Below are positions 33,936 to 47,240 of a stretch of 64,000 bases of DNA, piece after piece. The position numbers and the translations under genes were made by a program. The notes under the pieces were generated by a model. That model did no database searches and was not told the DNA's origin. It worked only from the letters and a program-made list of their open reading frames with translations. The DNA comes from Rhizophagus clarus. Its lineage: Eukaryota; Glomeromycota; Glomeromycetes; Glomerales; Glomeraceae. Within the stretch, counting starts at the first letter, position 1. Each line of letters starts with the position of its first letter. Location of the stretch: assembly GCA_015698045.1 (NCBI GenBank), contig BLAL01000089.1, positions 293,501-357,500 on the forward strand, read 5' to 3'.

Positions 33936-36770
33936 TTCTAAACGTAAAGTTTATATAATTTATGCTCTGATATACCAATAAATAATAATATTATTAATTT
34001 GGTATTAATTATGTTTTATATCTACAAATGATAAATTTTTTAAATTCATTTTACTTTTATTGGAAATGCTCTACACTTCTACCATGAAAAATAAAGAATC
34101 GGAATAGATTTATTAATAAAAGTTGATTTGTATCTAAACACATGTTATAAATCCGTATAATTTACAATCCTTTTCTGACTCTTCTATATAGAATTATCAA
34201 CTCTCTATTTGGGAATATACCTGAAGACTGAAATATTGCCAGTTTTCGAATATTTTGACAACATTAATAAATGTATTCTTTCAACAAAGTTGGAAAATTG
34301 CTTTCGTCTCTAAATTTTTTCATTAATTTCACGATCCTACCATTAAGTTTTCCCTGGTAGAAACATCATAAAGTATACTTTGTTTTATCGATATTAACAA
34401 TCCATTAAATAGAGGCAATCTAAGGACATACCCATTTTGAACTTTGAAGATATTTCTATAAGCGATAAATGAGAATTTAGTTTTGAGAGAAATTACTTGG
34501 TGTGAATTCGATTTGACTGAAATAACAAGAAGTAAACTATATGATGAATCAATGAATCATGCTTAAAAATTTCTTATTAGTCTCAATGTCGATACAACAA
34601 CTTAAATTGCAGGTTATTTGTATTAATCTAATATAGTTTATAATTTCATTAATAACATATTTTATTATCATCATGATGTTAACAAGTTTAAAATTTTTGA
34701 TCTTTATTTTATAATCGAATAATATAGTATGATTGGCCACTGGTTGGCCCATGTTATTGTATTTAGGCTGGTTATATTTAATGAATTAAAACCTTTTATG
34801 ATATTATTGTTTAAATGAATTGTAATTAATTTCGTGCGTTATAAGCATTATATTTCAATATATTATAAACATCACAACTATTCTTTATCAGCGGATTGCC
34901 CTCAGTCAATACTGTTGTTTTACATGATTTAATAATTTTAAAATTACAGTTCCTCTTGATTTTGAACAGTTATACTGGATTTGTTATTAATTACTTATTG
35001 CGGGCCCATTACTGGTAATAGTGAACGAACGTATTAAAATTTAAATTAAAATTTTTCTTTCAGTGTATGATTTTCTGTCGAAATGTATTGTGTGAATATG
35101 CGCACTGCAATCTCATTACCTGTTACAAAATGTGTCTGTGCACGTGCTAATCTGATGTGTAACGTAACACCACATCTGATTTTTTTTTTATTTAGTATCG
35201 GTGACGAAATATCAAATTTTTGAGTTATTTACTAATGTTTCTCAATGTCTTTAATGACAAGAACTAATTTGATCAAATTTTTTTATTTGTGAAAAGATGG
35301 TTTTTAGAACGTTAAAATCAATAATCTATCTCGATTATCATTTAAAGATCTAAGAAATGACGTAAGTTATAACAAACGTTTTTCATAATTATGTATTATC
35401 GCAATATTCTTAATTCTAGACTAATTCCGATTCAATGTAAAAAGCGGATCAAATCGTACACATAATATGACACCTGAATTATGGAGACGTATCGAAGATG
35501 ATATTTTAAAGTTCAGCCGCCAGAACAAACCGCTGAAATAACAGATTTAACAGAAAGAGACAACAATAATTAATTTACTAAGAAAGAATCTCAACCGGGC
35601 AACGCAACAACAATCAACTTTATCAATAAAAAAAAAAAGAATAATAATTGGATTTGCTAACAATATGCTGGTAGTTCTTTATCTGATGCGTAAAGAGACT
35701 TAAAGAAATACAGCTTTGTATAATTCAAATCTGATTGTTAATCGAAATCACAATCCACACGAAATCAAGGAATTTCTAAGAATTCTTCACAGGTTTTCTG
35801 ATCTGGTTGATGACATTAACGTAATTCGATACCAGTAGAGGTCATCAATTCGAATATTTAACGTTTTAAATTTGTTCTCTGCGAAAAGCTAAAGAATCAG
35901 CAACAGATAAGTGTTCTGAATGAGATGTAGTTGTCGGTAATTGTCATTGCTGCGTTTATTGTTATAATAATTAAAGAAACACGTTTTTAATGGCTACATG
36001 GACACTATAAGTTACTGTTCTTTAAATCCCTGTTTATTCTTTACTCTTGGACGGACGTGGTGTCAGTACAGAATCTATTGGACGTGAGATTAGATACTTG
36101 AAAGATTGAGCGGGTTGAATATTTAATGCTTATTACTGGGAAATATTTATTTGTAATTTTAGTATGTGTGCATTTTCTCTGTTGTTATTTTTATGCGGAA
36201 TATAATAATTAAATTTAATAATTCTCATTACTTTAAACATAATCTTAAATAAATTAAATATTGTTTTAAATATTTTAATGATTTTAGTTTTATTTTTATC
36301 TTTAAAAGCAATACGACATTAACTAGTTATACATATTTGTGTTTGTTAAAGTTTGTTTTGTTTTATTTCTACGCTTGTTCAAAATCCCACAATTATTTTT
36401 TATCATAAAAATAGAAAATGGATGCGATCTATTAGTCCAAATCTTTGTTGTAATCAATTATGCAATACTTTTAACAACACTAATAATAACTGATTTCATT
36501 AATTTCAACTCTAATTAACAATATTGTCACCGAGATGTCGAGACCTTGTTCCAAATTACCTTTGGTAGAATTTGAAAATTAATGCCTATGGTTTTAGGCG
36601 GAGTGTCATTATATATGTTTATATCAAAATTTTACCGATATTATATGTTTATGGAACGTAATTTTATGTCACGTTTGTTCATCAAACCACCATATTGAGA
36701 TCACGTGAAAAGACGCGTCATATTTAAGGAGGATTTCTTTTGTCTTCTCTTAAACATTAACATAATAGAT
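33936..36770. other. Long AT-rich intergenic region
   Basis: No supported gene in 2.8 kb. Short coding-like scraps (for example NPHEIKEFLRILHRFSDLV near 35755-35815, and a piece near 34190-34260) suggest very old relics but cannot be assigned. A TATA-like TATTTAAG at 36721 precedes the next gene by about 50 bp. Confidence 0.45.
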
Positions 36771-39207
36771 ATGAAACGAACAACTCCTGTTAATTTAATT
36801 AATAATGTTAACAAGGATACTTTTAGTAAAAGAGAAAGACAAAAACGTTTTCAACGCGTCAAAAATGAGAACGAATACTGGAATTCAATCATAATCAGAC
36901 ACGTCAATTCGTTAGGAGAATCGACTAAAGTCTTTACGCGTGATGGCGGCTCATATAATCTTTTTATTCCAGGGATAAATATTATCCCATCACTTCAGGA
37001 AATTAATAAGATAGTTTACAAAGAGAAAGAATGTTTCATTACCCTTTACAAGTTAGAGTTTATGGAATCACGGCTGTTCCCTCTAATTCTTTTAAACAGC
37101 CGTTTTGAAAATAATTCACAAAAAGAAACCTCGCGTATATGTGGTAAAAACAAAATATTTGTATTATGATTTCATTTGATTAATTCGATTTTATTAATTT
37201 CAAATCATCTTTTTTTTTTTAAAATAAAGTCGAGTTGTTGACTCGAATGACCAAAATTTATCCAATGGGCAAAAATCTCTATGATTTATCGTTTCTAAAA
37301 ATAAATTCTGCTTATAAGGATTTATTTATATTGAATATTTCAATAATACGTAATATTCGTAATATGTTACAATGGCATTTGAAATTGGTCGACAAAAATA
37401 ACGATGATAGGAAGTTTATTCATCTTTTGCTTCTAATTTATCGTAATCTTCTGGCGATCAAGGATGCTCCTGGCTCTGGCAATCTTTCCAATAATGAGAA
37501 ATTAAAAGCTCATTTTGATTTGATCGTTCAATTTTTCAATGAGAATCTTTGCGAGCCCATTATAATTATGGCGAGCGATAAAAATGAAGCTATTTGGCAT
37601 ACACTTATATTCGAGATTTTCTATTATATTCTTGAGCATAATAGTTCTGATGATTTATTTACAGACCCAAAAATGGTATGAGCATTGTATTCGATTATTT
37701 GATTTTTTTGATTTATTTAATATTAATTAATTTAATTTATAGGAAGCGTCATCCAAAGGGGTTAAATTAATGGAGCAAATAAAAAATAAACAAGATAAAA
37801 TACGTAAAAAATTTTCTAAGGTTTGCCCTAAAGTATGGATAGATACTAAAAAAGGTTATGAGAAACCTGTAGATATTCGACAAACCTGGCAAGAAGTTCC
37901 AAGACTTGATTCAATAGGGTTGAGGGAGAAAGTTGAGAATGGGCAAGAGAACTTGGTAAATATTTGACTATTATTATAATTATACTAATATTTTTTTCAA
38001 ATTGTCAAAGTATTTATGTTAATTTATAGACTGAACATGTTAATAAGAAAAGACGCGTAGTTCTTGATGATCAAACTCGGAAATGCATGAAATTAATTTC
38101 ATTAAAAATAATTACAAGCAGTGCGTTCGAAGGTATTTTCTTCTAAGTATAATATATTATTAATTATTTTAATTAATCTATCTTATTAAATTACGTATTT
38201 ATTGCATAGTTCTCATCAGCACGATCCAGAAAGAAATTAAGGCCAAATTGGATAATCCTAATATAAATAAGATCATTGTCTATTATTTGTATTTAGTTGA
38301 TTATATTTTAAATTTCAGAATACGGTTAACTTCAGAAAGTTCATTATATTTAAAAGATGAAGTCTTGCTGTCAAGTATAAATAAGATATCTGATATTTCT
38401 CAAGTACTTCCTGCCATAACTGTCGAATCGTTTGAATGGACGTTTTCTCTATTAGTAAGAAGCGAACCAAAAGAGGTTATATATTACTGTTTTTTTTTAA
38501 AAAAAAAAAAAAAAAATCACTGCAATTTGTATGTACTAACAATTCCTTTCTTCTTTTAGAATTCGAATCGGATTTTACAATACGCTTTTAAATGCTTAAA
38601 AAGTATGTTATCAACAATAAAACATGCACTTAATGGATCAAACCGCGAAATGGCACTTTCTATATTAAAATATATTTATGACAATGAAATTTATACAAAC
38701 CGTATCCTTGATCTTCTTGAGAATATAGAAATTCTTACTTTCAAAGAACGAAAAGCATTACTTTCTGCTGTTCATGTTTATCTAGAAACGTTAGACCATT
38801 ATGAGGGAATGACACAATTGTCTGATGGGCCCCAAAAGGAATTCATCTCTGATGAGATAATAAGAAACTATTGTAAGGTACTGGAGGAGTATAGCAAATT
38901 AGATGACGATGAACTCAATTATATAGTGGAATTTTTTTATCGTATCTGGTATAAATACGATCTTGAAGGGATGTTTTACAAGATAACGATTATGTTTCTT
39001 TTTAGTCGTATCTTGAATGATCTTGGACATCGTCAAGGATTGACATCGGCTCAAGATGAGTTATTGTCATTCATTTTAAATATTAGTAACAAGTTACTTT
39101 GTGAGTTTCCAAAAAATCCTTTATTGTATGTTGAACTTTTGTACCCAAAAAGTTCTGAAGATTGTCAAATATTACAACAAGGATATAATCGCATTTGCAA
39201 AATTTAA
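36771..39207 (+). CDS. TOF1: Timeless/Tof1/Swi1-family replication fork protection protein (six exons, 682 aa)
   Basis: Exons 36771-37143, 37230-37675, 37743-37955, 38030-38132, 38210-38475 and 38560-39207; introns are 67-86 nt, all GT-AG, and the joined 2049 nt is one frame. The ATG at 36771 is chosen because the open frame further upstream begins only with GTG. Timeless features in order: helical repeat start (FMESRLFPLILLNSRF, ICVELLTRMTK), the signature IYRNLLAIKDA at about 190-200, IIIMASDKN with the long helices after it, a basic linker, a Timeless middle region (LISTIQKEIKAKLDNP, VYYLYLVDYIL), then the block ending VEFFYRIWYKYDLEGMFYKI and LLYPKSSEDC. In yeast and animals this protein, with Tipin/Csm3, stabilises stalled forks in the nucleus. 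At 682 aa it is short for the family: the acidic C-terminal region is absent. Confidence 0.85.
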
Positions 39208-41399
39208 ACAATATAATAAAATTTGGGTGAGATGAGGGAATTTAGCTATTTTTAAAATATTGGAATATTTGACAAGTAAAAATGCATTCATTCATCTTTT
39301 TCTAATTCTTTTTCATCTTTCACAAATCAAATGAATTTAACCAGATTTTAATATTAAATCACCTAACTCATAATTTCTAGTCATTACTTCTAAATCTTGT
39401 AAATTTTTTTTTTTTTGCTTTGGTCAAAGTGACAGTATGAAAAAGTCTGTAGGGTAGGATAATTAATTATTTAACATGGAAGTTTTAATAATTTATGATG
39501 CATACTAAGGCTTTAGATTGATATACATAATTAAACAGATTCAACCCTTAATTTGGAGATTCAATAATAGAACTTTGCTGATTCAAAAATATATATAATA
39601 AAAGATTACATATGGTCTCCATAATCAATTTTAGACTTTAAAAGTAAAATAAAATATAAAGAATAGCTGTTTTTAAAAAAATGGTTTAAAACTGTTTAAT
39701 GTATAGTAATCACTAATTAAATTATATCATTTAGTATGAAAAAAAACATTGATCTAAAACAGAAAACCATATTTAAATCATATCATTACTATCAGGATAA
39801 CTTAGCGCTGAGACTTTCTGTCAACTTGTTTTATAGAATTCTTATGAAGCATCAAGCTCTTCTATATACTAATGGCCTAATTCTAAAAGATTAAAAATAC
39901 TTTCAGAATCATCCCAGTTTTATACCTAATTTGCCATCATTAATAACAATTTTCTAACAAACTATACATTAACAATTAGTATTACCTTCCTGTCATGGTA
40001 GCACCCCATATGGTCTTGTGCGCTAGAAAGTTATCTGTACCCTAATGGTCTAGTGCTAGATTGTCTAAGAGTCTTCTAATAACAGACAAACTAGGAGGTC
40101 ATCTGTGCTCCATTACTAGTTTGGTGGCTCAACTAAGAATTTTGAATGATAAACAATCTAAGAGATTTTTGTTCACCACACCATATATTTTAACACTTTT
40201 AGCGAAAAGTTTTTTACTTGCCTTCTTATAATCATCGTATAACAACTTTGCTTTGTCATATCTTTTCACTTATTCACTGTTCATAATCAACTCAAAATAG
40301 ACACATAACTTAAATCTCTTGAGTTGGAAAGGTTTCTAGATAGATTTAAGCGCTCAGAATTTTGTTTGAAGTAAATATGAACAAGCATAGGAAGTTACCA
40401 CAACCAAATCAGTAAGAAAATAAAATCATATTGACTCACATGAATAATGATCAATCAGGAGCCTTAGGAGACAGGGAGACAGAGGTGAAAAAAAGACAAA
40501 CTGCGTATTAGTTATGGTTAAAATATCAATGAATTGCTTCGCAGTTCAGATGATATTTTAACATCTTGTGTTATTCTGCGATATGTGACATGTCCTTTTA
40601 GCCTTTTTTTAAACTATTTTCTCTATATGATATTTAGTATGATATTTTAAACTTTTCAGCTTTAATATATCATCCAATTATTTCATTTCTTTAATTTTGA
40701 TAGAGATTATATTTCTGAATGGCTTTGATAATTGATATCGATAGGATGCATTTTCCATGTTGAAAGAAACACATAAATTATTTTCTATATTCATATTATC
40801 ATTTATTCTCATTAAGGAAACTTTTTTTAGCCATGTGTCTAGTTCAAAATTTGTTGACAATGATACCAGTTCGTTTACTGACTTTTTAAGTGAGACATAA
40901 TATCATGTCTAGTTTTAATCAACAATTATCTTACAATAATAACAATTCATAACATTAAACTTGTTTGCATTACGTAATCTAATAAGGTTCTCAGAAATCT
41001 ATAAAAAATTGGTCACTTTTTTGGACATAGCTAAAATATTCATACTTTAATTGTATATTATCTCATTCAGGCTTTGATTTTCTTAATAATTTTCTTGCAA
41101 ATATTTCCTTTCAATGAGTTCAAGCTTGGAGAAAATAATATAACAGTTTTAGTTGTCAAAGTAAGAAAAAAGCTATAAGAAACCTTGAGTTACTGCACTT
41201 TATTTTTTTACAAAAAGCCACATTAGTCAAATACAGTTTATCAGTCATGATGAGGTTTATACAAGTATATATATACCTGCAAAAAAAAACTTTCAACTTT
41301 TTGCAATGTTTTTTTTAACTTACATTTGTTCACAATATTATACATATTCATAATATCATACATTTGTTCATTCTTTTTAGCAACATCATCAAAATAGAA
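39208..41399. other. Intergenic region
   Basis: 2.2 kb of AT-rich sequence. 39980-40140 is less AT-rich and has loosely repeated CTAATGGTCTAGTGC-like phrases, perhaps remains of a repeat. No gene is supported. Confidence 0.45.
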
Positions 41400-44300
41400 A
41401 TGTCATTCAACTGTCATATTCTAGGTCGTTCTGACACTTTTATAATTGAAATTTACAATGAAAAAGGCATAAAATATGCCATGCTTGGCAACAATAAATA
41501 TAAGCTTACCATTTTCAATGTTGAAAATATCTTGAATTATATCTGTAGTAGGCATAATGTTGATGTTTCTGTCATGCGCAAACTGAAACTCTGGAATATT
41601 AATATCAAGAAAAGTGAGATCGAAGATAAAAATGTTTCTACTGAAGAAGACGTTAAACAGAAACTTAAAGGAAATAAGATGGAACCTGAAGGACTGTTTA
41701 AAGAATATTTTCAAGATTAATTAAATAATCAAAAGTTTAAAGTGACTAACATTCATGTTATCGTTATCATCCCCATTACTAGTAAGTGTCTTACAATGGT
41801 TTATCTCTCAAACAAGAAACTTTATTTTTTTTGTTTACACTAATCATCACCCTTTAAAGATACATTCACCTTTACTAACTTTTTTTAAATTTTTTTGATT
41901 GGATGTAGCTGTGCCTTTGTTTAAAAATCAAAATTTGAATTTAAAATGAATAAAAAAATATACACTGGGCGCTGAGATAATACTTATGACGAAGTTGGTT
42001 ACAAGTTTTAGTGTTCAATTTACTTTATGTGGTCGTAATGACACTATTGAAATTCTCTGAAACAGAAGTGACAAAAAAGTACAAAGTAATGGGATTCTGG
42101 GTTGATTTAAATACTTTCTTTCTGCTGAGCCCAGAGATGAAGATCACAACTTTCATCCAATTCCATTCTTATCTGGTGGTCCCAGTATAGGAAAAAGTCA
42201 GTTTTTACAGGAACTTGTAAATATTATTCGTAATAAGGCTTTGAATTTTGGAGATAAAAATATGAAATCTATATTAGGAAATGCAGTTTTTCTGAATGTT
42301 ACATATGGAAATGGGACAGAGATATCAGATTTTGACATGGATATTGGTACAGAAACTTCAGTAACTTTGAGGATCTTATACAATTATTTTATAAATGGCA
42401 ATGAAAATCAGAGCTTTATCAAGTTTAGAGACGTGACTGTTAGGTGAGAAAATGCAAAGAAATTAACATTGGCTCTTGTTTTAAAAACTATTTGTAAAAG
42501 TAAGCGTAAAGAAGATAGAAATATTGAAAAAATTGCAATTATTGTTGGTATTGATGAGATCAACAAAGTATATGAGAAAAATTAACAATTATTTCGTGAT
42601 CTCATATACAGTATACTATTGGCTCAATGAGTTGTAATCGAAAAATGTTTTTTGTTTCAGTCTTAGTGGATACAGTTGAAAGTCCACTTCAGAAAATTAT
42701 TATTACATAATCAATGCATCCACCTTTTCAGTTACCATTACATTTGCTAGACATGGATGATATGTTAAAAATAGCATCTGGTCTTGGCTTTGACAAAAGC
42801 TTTATTGATCTAAATAATTTTTTCAAACGTATGATTTCTAATATAGGTGGTCAGGTGCATGTATTAGAATTATTTTATAAATATATTTCAGATGTGTCTA
42901 GAACTCACAGATAGAATGACATTAATTTACTGAACATTATGATCTTACTTGAGATGAAACTAAATGATCTGTATCCATTTGAAGATTATACCAACATGAT
43001 CACTTTAGTGCTCACAAATGCTATTTTAGAAATACCTGTTGGTAGTGCTTAAAGCATATCTGAAATGTATGCCAAGTTGGTAGCACAATTAGCTGACTGT
43101 GATGCAGAAAATTTTTGCAAAAAAAAATTTTCTTAATATATAAAGATTTATAAAAATTATAAATTATGTATGTTTTTGCCTGCTCTGCAAGTTTACTTAA
43201 AGTAGTAAAGGTGGTTTTGAAGGTCATTTTTAACTTATTTTAATAAATCACTTTCTTTTGTTAAATTAATCTAATTATCTTTAAAAATGATCAGCAAAGA
43301 TGAATTTTTTAAGTTTTTTATATATAAAGTCAAAAACAACATTCATAACCTACTTCTGGTCTTTAAGTAAACTTGCAGAGTGGTTAAAAACATGGTCACA
43401 TTAAAAGTTTAAAAGTTTTTTATTAAGTAACAAACTTTGTTTTTTTACAAGTTTTGAAAATTGCTGCGTCACTAACCTGGCACATATTTCAAACATGCGT
43501 GCTTAAAATAGAATTGAATTTTACTGACCAAGAGTCTAGAATAAAAATATTTTACTGGCTAAAGAATCTGAAATAAAAATATCTAATAATATATACGTGC
43601 TGATGAACAAAGTTTTGCCAGGCAAATGAAATTTTTCCAAAAAATAATCCAGTTCAAAAAATTTTTACCAGGGATTTTTTAAAAATTCTGGATTTTGTCA
43701 GAATTTAAAGTACTATTTTAAGTACTATCTGTTGGTGAAAATGAGATTCCTGTCAAGAATGAATCAAAACCATCTATCACATACAGATTGTTGAAGTCCA
43801 GTAGAATTTTAGCGCTTGAACCAATCAAAAATGGGTTTTATGTACATCTTCCCTATCTTTGGATACAATTACTTTTAAAAAAAGCTGTTAATAAATCAAT
43901 TAATCAATTCTGGCATGTGATGATCAGTCCTAATGAACCATGTTATTGGCAAAATTGGGAAATTTTTAATATTAAGTTTTGGGCTTTGCGCTATTATTTA
44001 TTTTCAGTACTTGAATACAAACAAATAAAGTTAGAGGTATTGTTAAAAGAAGCATATTATTCAAATAATTTAAATGTAAATACTATTGTAGATATTCCTG
44101 ATCATGAATCTGTTATGACACATTCTTTTATTCATCAGTTTCTTTTTTCTAATGCTTCTAATAATAATTTATCATTGCAGCAATCAAATTATGATATGTT
44201 AAATAATGAGAGTAAAACTTGTAGTATTTCACTTGAAGATAATAATAAAATTTATAAAAATGAGGGAGGAGTAGAAGGAGATAGGTTTTGCTTCTTGATC

Positions 44301-44585
44301 ACTGATAGAAAGCCAATGTTTTTATCACTTCAAATAAAGTGGTAAGAGAAAGATTTAGTGAATTCTGCAAAAATTGATGATGATTTAATCAAAGAGGAGT
44401 ATAAAAAATCTGAAAAAGTTGCAAAAAAAATTGGTTTAGATAATAATTGAATACTGCTGATTTTATCAAATTGGGAGAGTTCCTATACAAAGAACTTGGT
44501 ACCATTAAATTGTGCTATTGTTAACAAGGATAATTTTAATGATTTTTATGGTAAAATGTATTTGTCATGTGCTTGATTTTTCACA
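41400..44585 (+). pseudogene. Crinkler (CRN)-family effector fossil
   Basis: The first 107 codons from the ATG at 41400 form the ubiquitin-like CRN header (MSFNCHILGRSDTFIIEI ... VMRKLKLWNINI). Downstream come a P-loop NTPase domain (PFLSGGPSIGKSQFLQEL, VFLNVTYGNGTEISDFD, IIVGIDEINK), helical segments (QLPLHLLDMDDMLKIA, IGGQVHVLELFYKYI), and a late block (EPIKNGFYVHLPYLWIQLLL) typical of this family in Rhizophagus. It is broken in several places and carries a foldback insertion at 43183-43380. The parts are in the normal order, so it is a full-length gene that died in place, moderately old by its degree of decay. It is treated as a fossil, so individual changes are not listed. Confidence 0.75.
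43183..43380. mobile_element. 198-bp MITE-like foldback insertion
   Basis: Perfect 20-bp terminal inverted repeats (CTCTGCAAGTTTACTTAAAG at 43183-43202, its reverse complement at 43361-43380), with imperfect pairing continuing about 20 bp further in. There is no coding capacity. It sits inside the Crinkler fossil between two blocks that are adjacent in the family. No clear target duplication is seen. Confidence 0.75.
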
Positions 44586-44715
44586 GGTAGGTTATATATT
44601 TTTAGAATTTGTTATTTTTTTTTTCTTACTGAAAAATTCACTCTTCTGTAGTTATTTGATTGATGCTGGATAATGTTGAAAATTGACACCAAATTGGGTT
44701 GCCGATTAAAAGATT

Positions 44716-45100
44716 AATGATCGTCAATTGATGGTCAATTGATGGTCAAATTATGGTCAAATTATGGTCAAATTATAGTCAATTTATGGTCAATTTATGG
44801 TTAAATTATGGTCAATTTATGGTTAATTTATGGTCAAATTATGGTCAAATTATTGTCAAATTATGGTCAAATTATGATCAATTTATAGTCAATTTATGGT
44901 CAAATTATGGTCAATTCATGGTTGATTCATGGTCGAATTATGGTCAAATTATGGTCAAATTATGGTCAAATTATGGTCAATTTATGATCAAATTATAGTC
45001 AATTGATAGTCAATTCATGGTTGATTTATGGTTGATTTATGGTCAAATTATGGTCAAATTATGGTCAATTGATGGTCAATTTATGGTCAATTGATGGTTG
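44716..45100 (+). repeat. 11-bp minisatellite (AAATTATGGTC type)
   Basis: About 35 tandem copies of an 11-base unit, mostly AAATTATGGTC or AATTTATGGTC with some TTGATGG variants. Because 11 is not a multiple of 3, every plus-strand frame cycles through the same 11-residue peptide, so an 81-codon open frame (44753-44998) arises with no coding meaning. Confidence 0.95.
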
Positions 45101-45479
45101 AAAGACCAATTTTTGTAGAATCATATAACGAATAATAAAATTTATTATAATACATAATATTTAGAATTACAAATAAAATATATAGTATCTTTATTTATAT
45201 TAATAAATATTTAAAATAAAAACATTCATTATAATAATATGTTAGTATATGACTGATAAAGTTAGTAATATTTAATAACACTAGTCGAAAAAGGAATATT
45301 CAGCCTTAATGAAATTTGGCCTATATTCAACCAAAATTAAAATTATTCGACCACAATTAGTAATGATTAATGATTATACATATATTCGACCTTTGTTAAA
45401 TCATAGTCAAATCTAATATTAATTGTGTGTCGCATGAACTTGCATCACGTGTCATGTAATCAAAGTTTAAAAAAAAGAT

Positions 45480-45710
45480 CTTTATGCTTTTTTTAAACTT
45501 TTAACGAAACTCTTTCCTTTTTTCCTTCGCCATTCCCTTTTTCCTTGCCCTCTCCTCTCTTTCATTTTTCACATCCTTTTGTCCTTTCTTGTCCTTTATC
45601 TTTCCCCTTTCTTTCGTCTTTTTTCTTTCCTTTGTCTTTTCCTTTCCCTTTTCCTTTTCCCCTCTTTCTCTTTTCCCATTTCTCTCGACCTTCTGTTAAA
45701 AAAAAAACCT
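45480..45710. repeat. Polypyrimidine tract
   Basis: Over 200 bases of CCTTTTCC / TCTTTCC low-complexity sequence directly upstream of array A. The opposite strand is purine-only over long runs. Confidence 0.8.
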
Positions 45711-45724
45711 TTATGAAACGTCTG

Positions 45725-47240
45725 ATTTTTACATAGTTATTTTGGTCTTCTTAGACACGAAACTTCAAGTAAGTTTTTCTTTTTTTCTCCTAATTACTTT
45801 TATTTAACAAACGGTTTCTAACAGTTCATTTTTTTTCTTTTTTTTAGGCGTTCTCTCAGATCTCTTTCTTGGAACTTGGTGGGGGAACTTATTTTTCTTT
45901 AATTTTTTAACAAACTTTGTTAATAGTTTGTTTTTTTCTTTTGTAGACAACTGGTTGGCTCTTCGGGATATCTGGACGTCTGTAACTTGTTGAGTCATTT
46001 CTTTTTTTGCAGCTCTTCGACTCTTTGGAGCATTTTAGTGAGAGGGGAAGAGGGAATGGTTTTTGTATTATTCAATTTAATGAAACGTTGCTTAATATTC
46101 AGTTTTCTTTCTTTTTTAGGCGACTGACCTTTGGACACAAAGAGCTTCTTTTAATTACTTCTTAACGAAACTTACGTTTCATTTTTTTTTCTTTTAGGAA
46201 ACTGAACCTTACGTGGAATTTTGACAGTTAAGTTTGTTTTTTTTTAATTATTTTCTTTTTTTTTCTAACGAAACTTACGGTTTGTCTTTCTTTCTATAGG
46301 AAACTGACATCTAGACTCAGAATTTCGGTGAGATTCTTATCTTTTTTTAATTAATTTTTTTAGTTCCTTCTTTAATGGAACTATACTTAAATTCTTTTTT
46401 TTTTCTTTTTTTTAGGCGATTAGTTCTTCAGATTCTTGGCGTATGAATAGAGAACACATAAGATCTCGGTGAGAAATTGGACGGTAAAAATTCAGTAAGC
46501 AATCTGGTAGACAAACGTCCTTTTTTTGTTTCTTTTCGCAATGATTATTAACATTTTGTTATTATTCTTTTTTAGATGACCGGTTTCTTGAACATTTGGA
46601 TGCAGTATTCGGCAAAGTAAAAAAAAAAATAATTTTTTTGTAATTTAACGAACATTGCTAACATTCACTTTTTTTTTCTTTTTTTTTTAAGCGGTTTTCA
46701 AGTTTCTTATGGGATTGATTGGATATTGGTAAACAAAAAAAAACAAATTTTTCTTTTCGCTTTTATTTTAACAAACAGTTCATTTTATTTTATTTCTTTT
46801 TTTTAGGCGATTCAGTAGTGATTATCTCAAAAGTTTGGACTTGGATTTTAGTAAGTAAAAAAGTGATTTTTTTTTTCACTTTTATTTTAACGATCATTAC
46901 TCATTGATCATTTTTTTTTAGATAATTTCTCAAGTCTCTGATGGAATACCTGCAGGTAAAAATGTTTTTTAATTTTTTTGTATTATTTTAACGAATATTA
47001 TACTAATATTCATTTTTTTTTCTTTTTATAGGAAAATCGGCTCCACTGAAACCAGATAAAGTTTTATAGGAGAATAGTCTCAAAAAAAGTGATCATAAAG
47101 CTCTATGTAGGTATACCTTAGGCCACCATCAACAGCCTTCAGTTTTTACCTAAAAAATATTAACATTTTTTTTCTTTCCATTTTTTTTTTAGAAAATTGG
47201 TCTGGCTTTAAACTATAAACACGTTTCTTTGCCACATGGG
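45725..47240 (+). repeat. Array A: about 14 exon-like units with splice sites
   Basis: A diverged tandem array with the repeated layout: T-rich tract ending in TTCTTTTTTTTAG, 25-50 GC-richer bases often starting GCGATT or GAAACTGA, a GTAAG/GTGAG-type donor in many but not all units, then T-rich sequence with a short AACGAA...TTCATT-like partial palindrome. Clear acceptors precede 45744, 45850, 45947, 46119, 46199, 46299, 46417, 46576, 46807 and others. Units are 75-150 bp apart. No unit encodes a recognisable domain. Confidence 0.65.

Noticed and set aside
36705-36770. Upstream GTG start for the Timeless-like gene
   Set aside because: Eukaryotic nuclear gene; the first ATG in frame is at 36771 and the extra residues have no family match.
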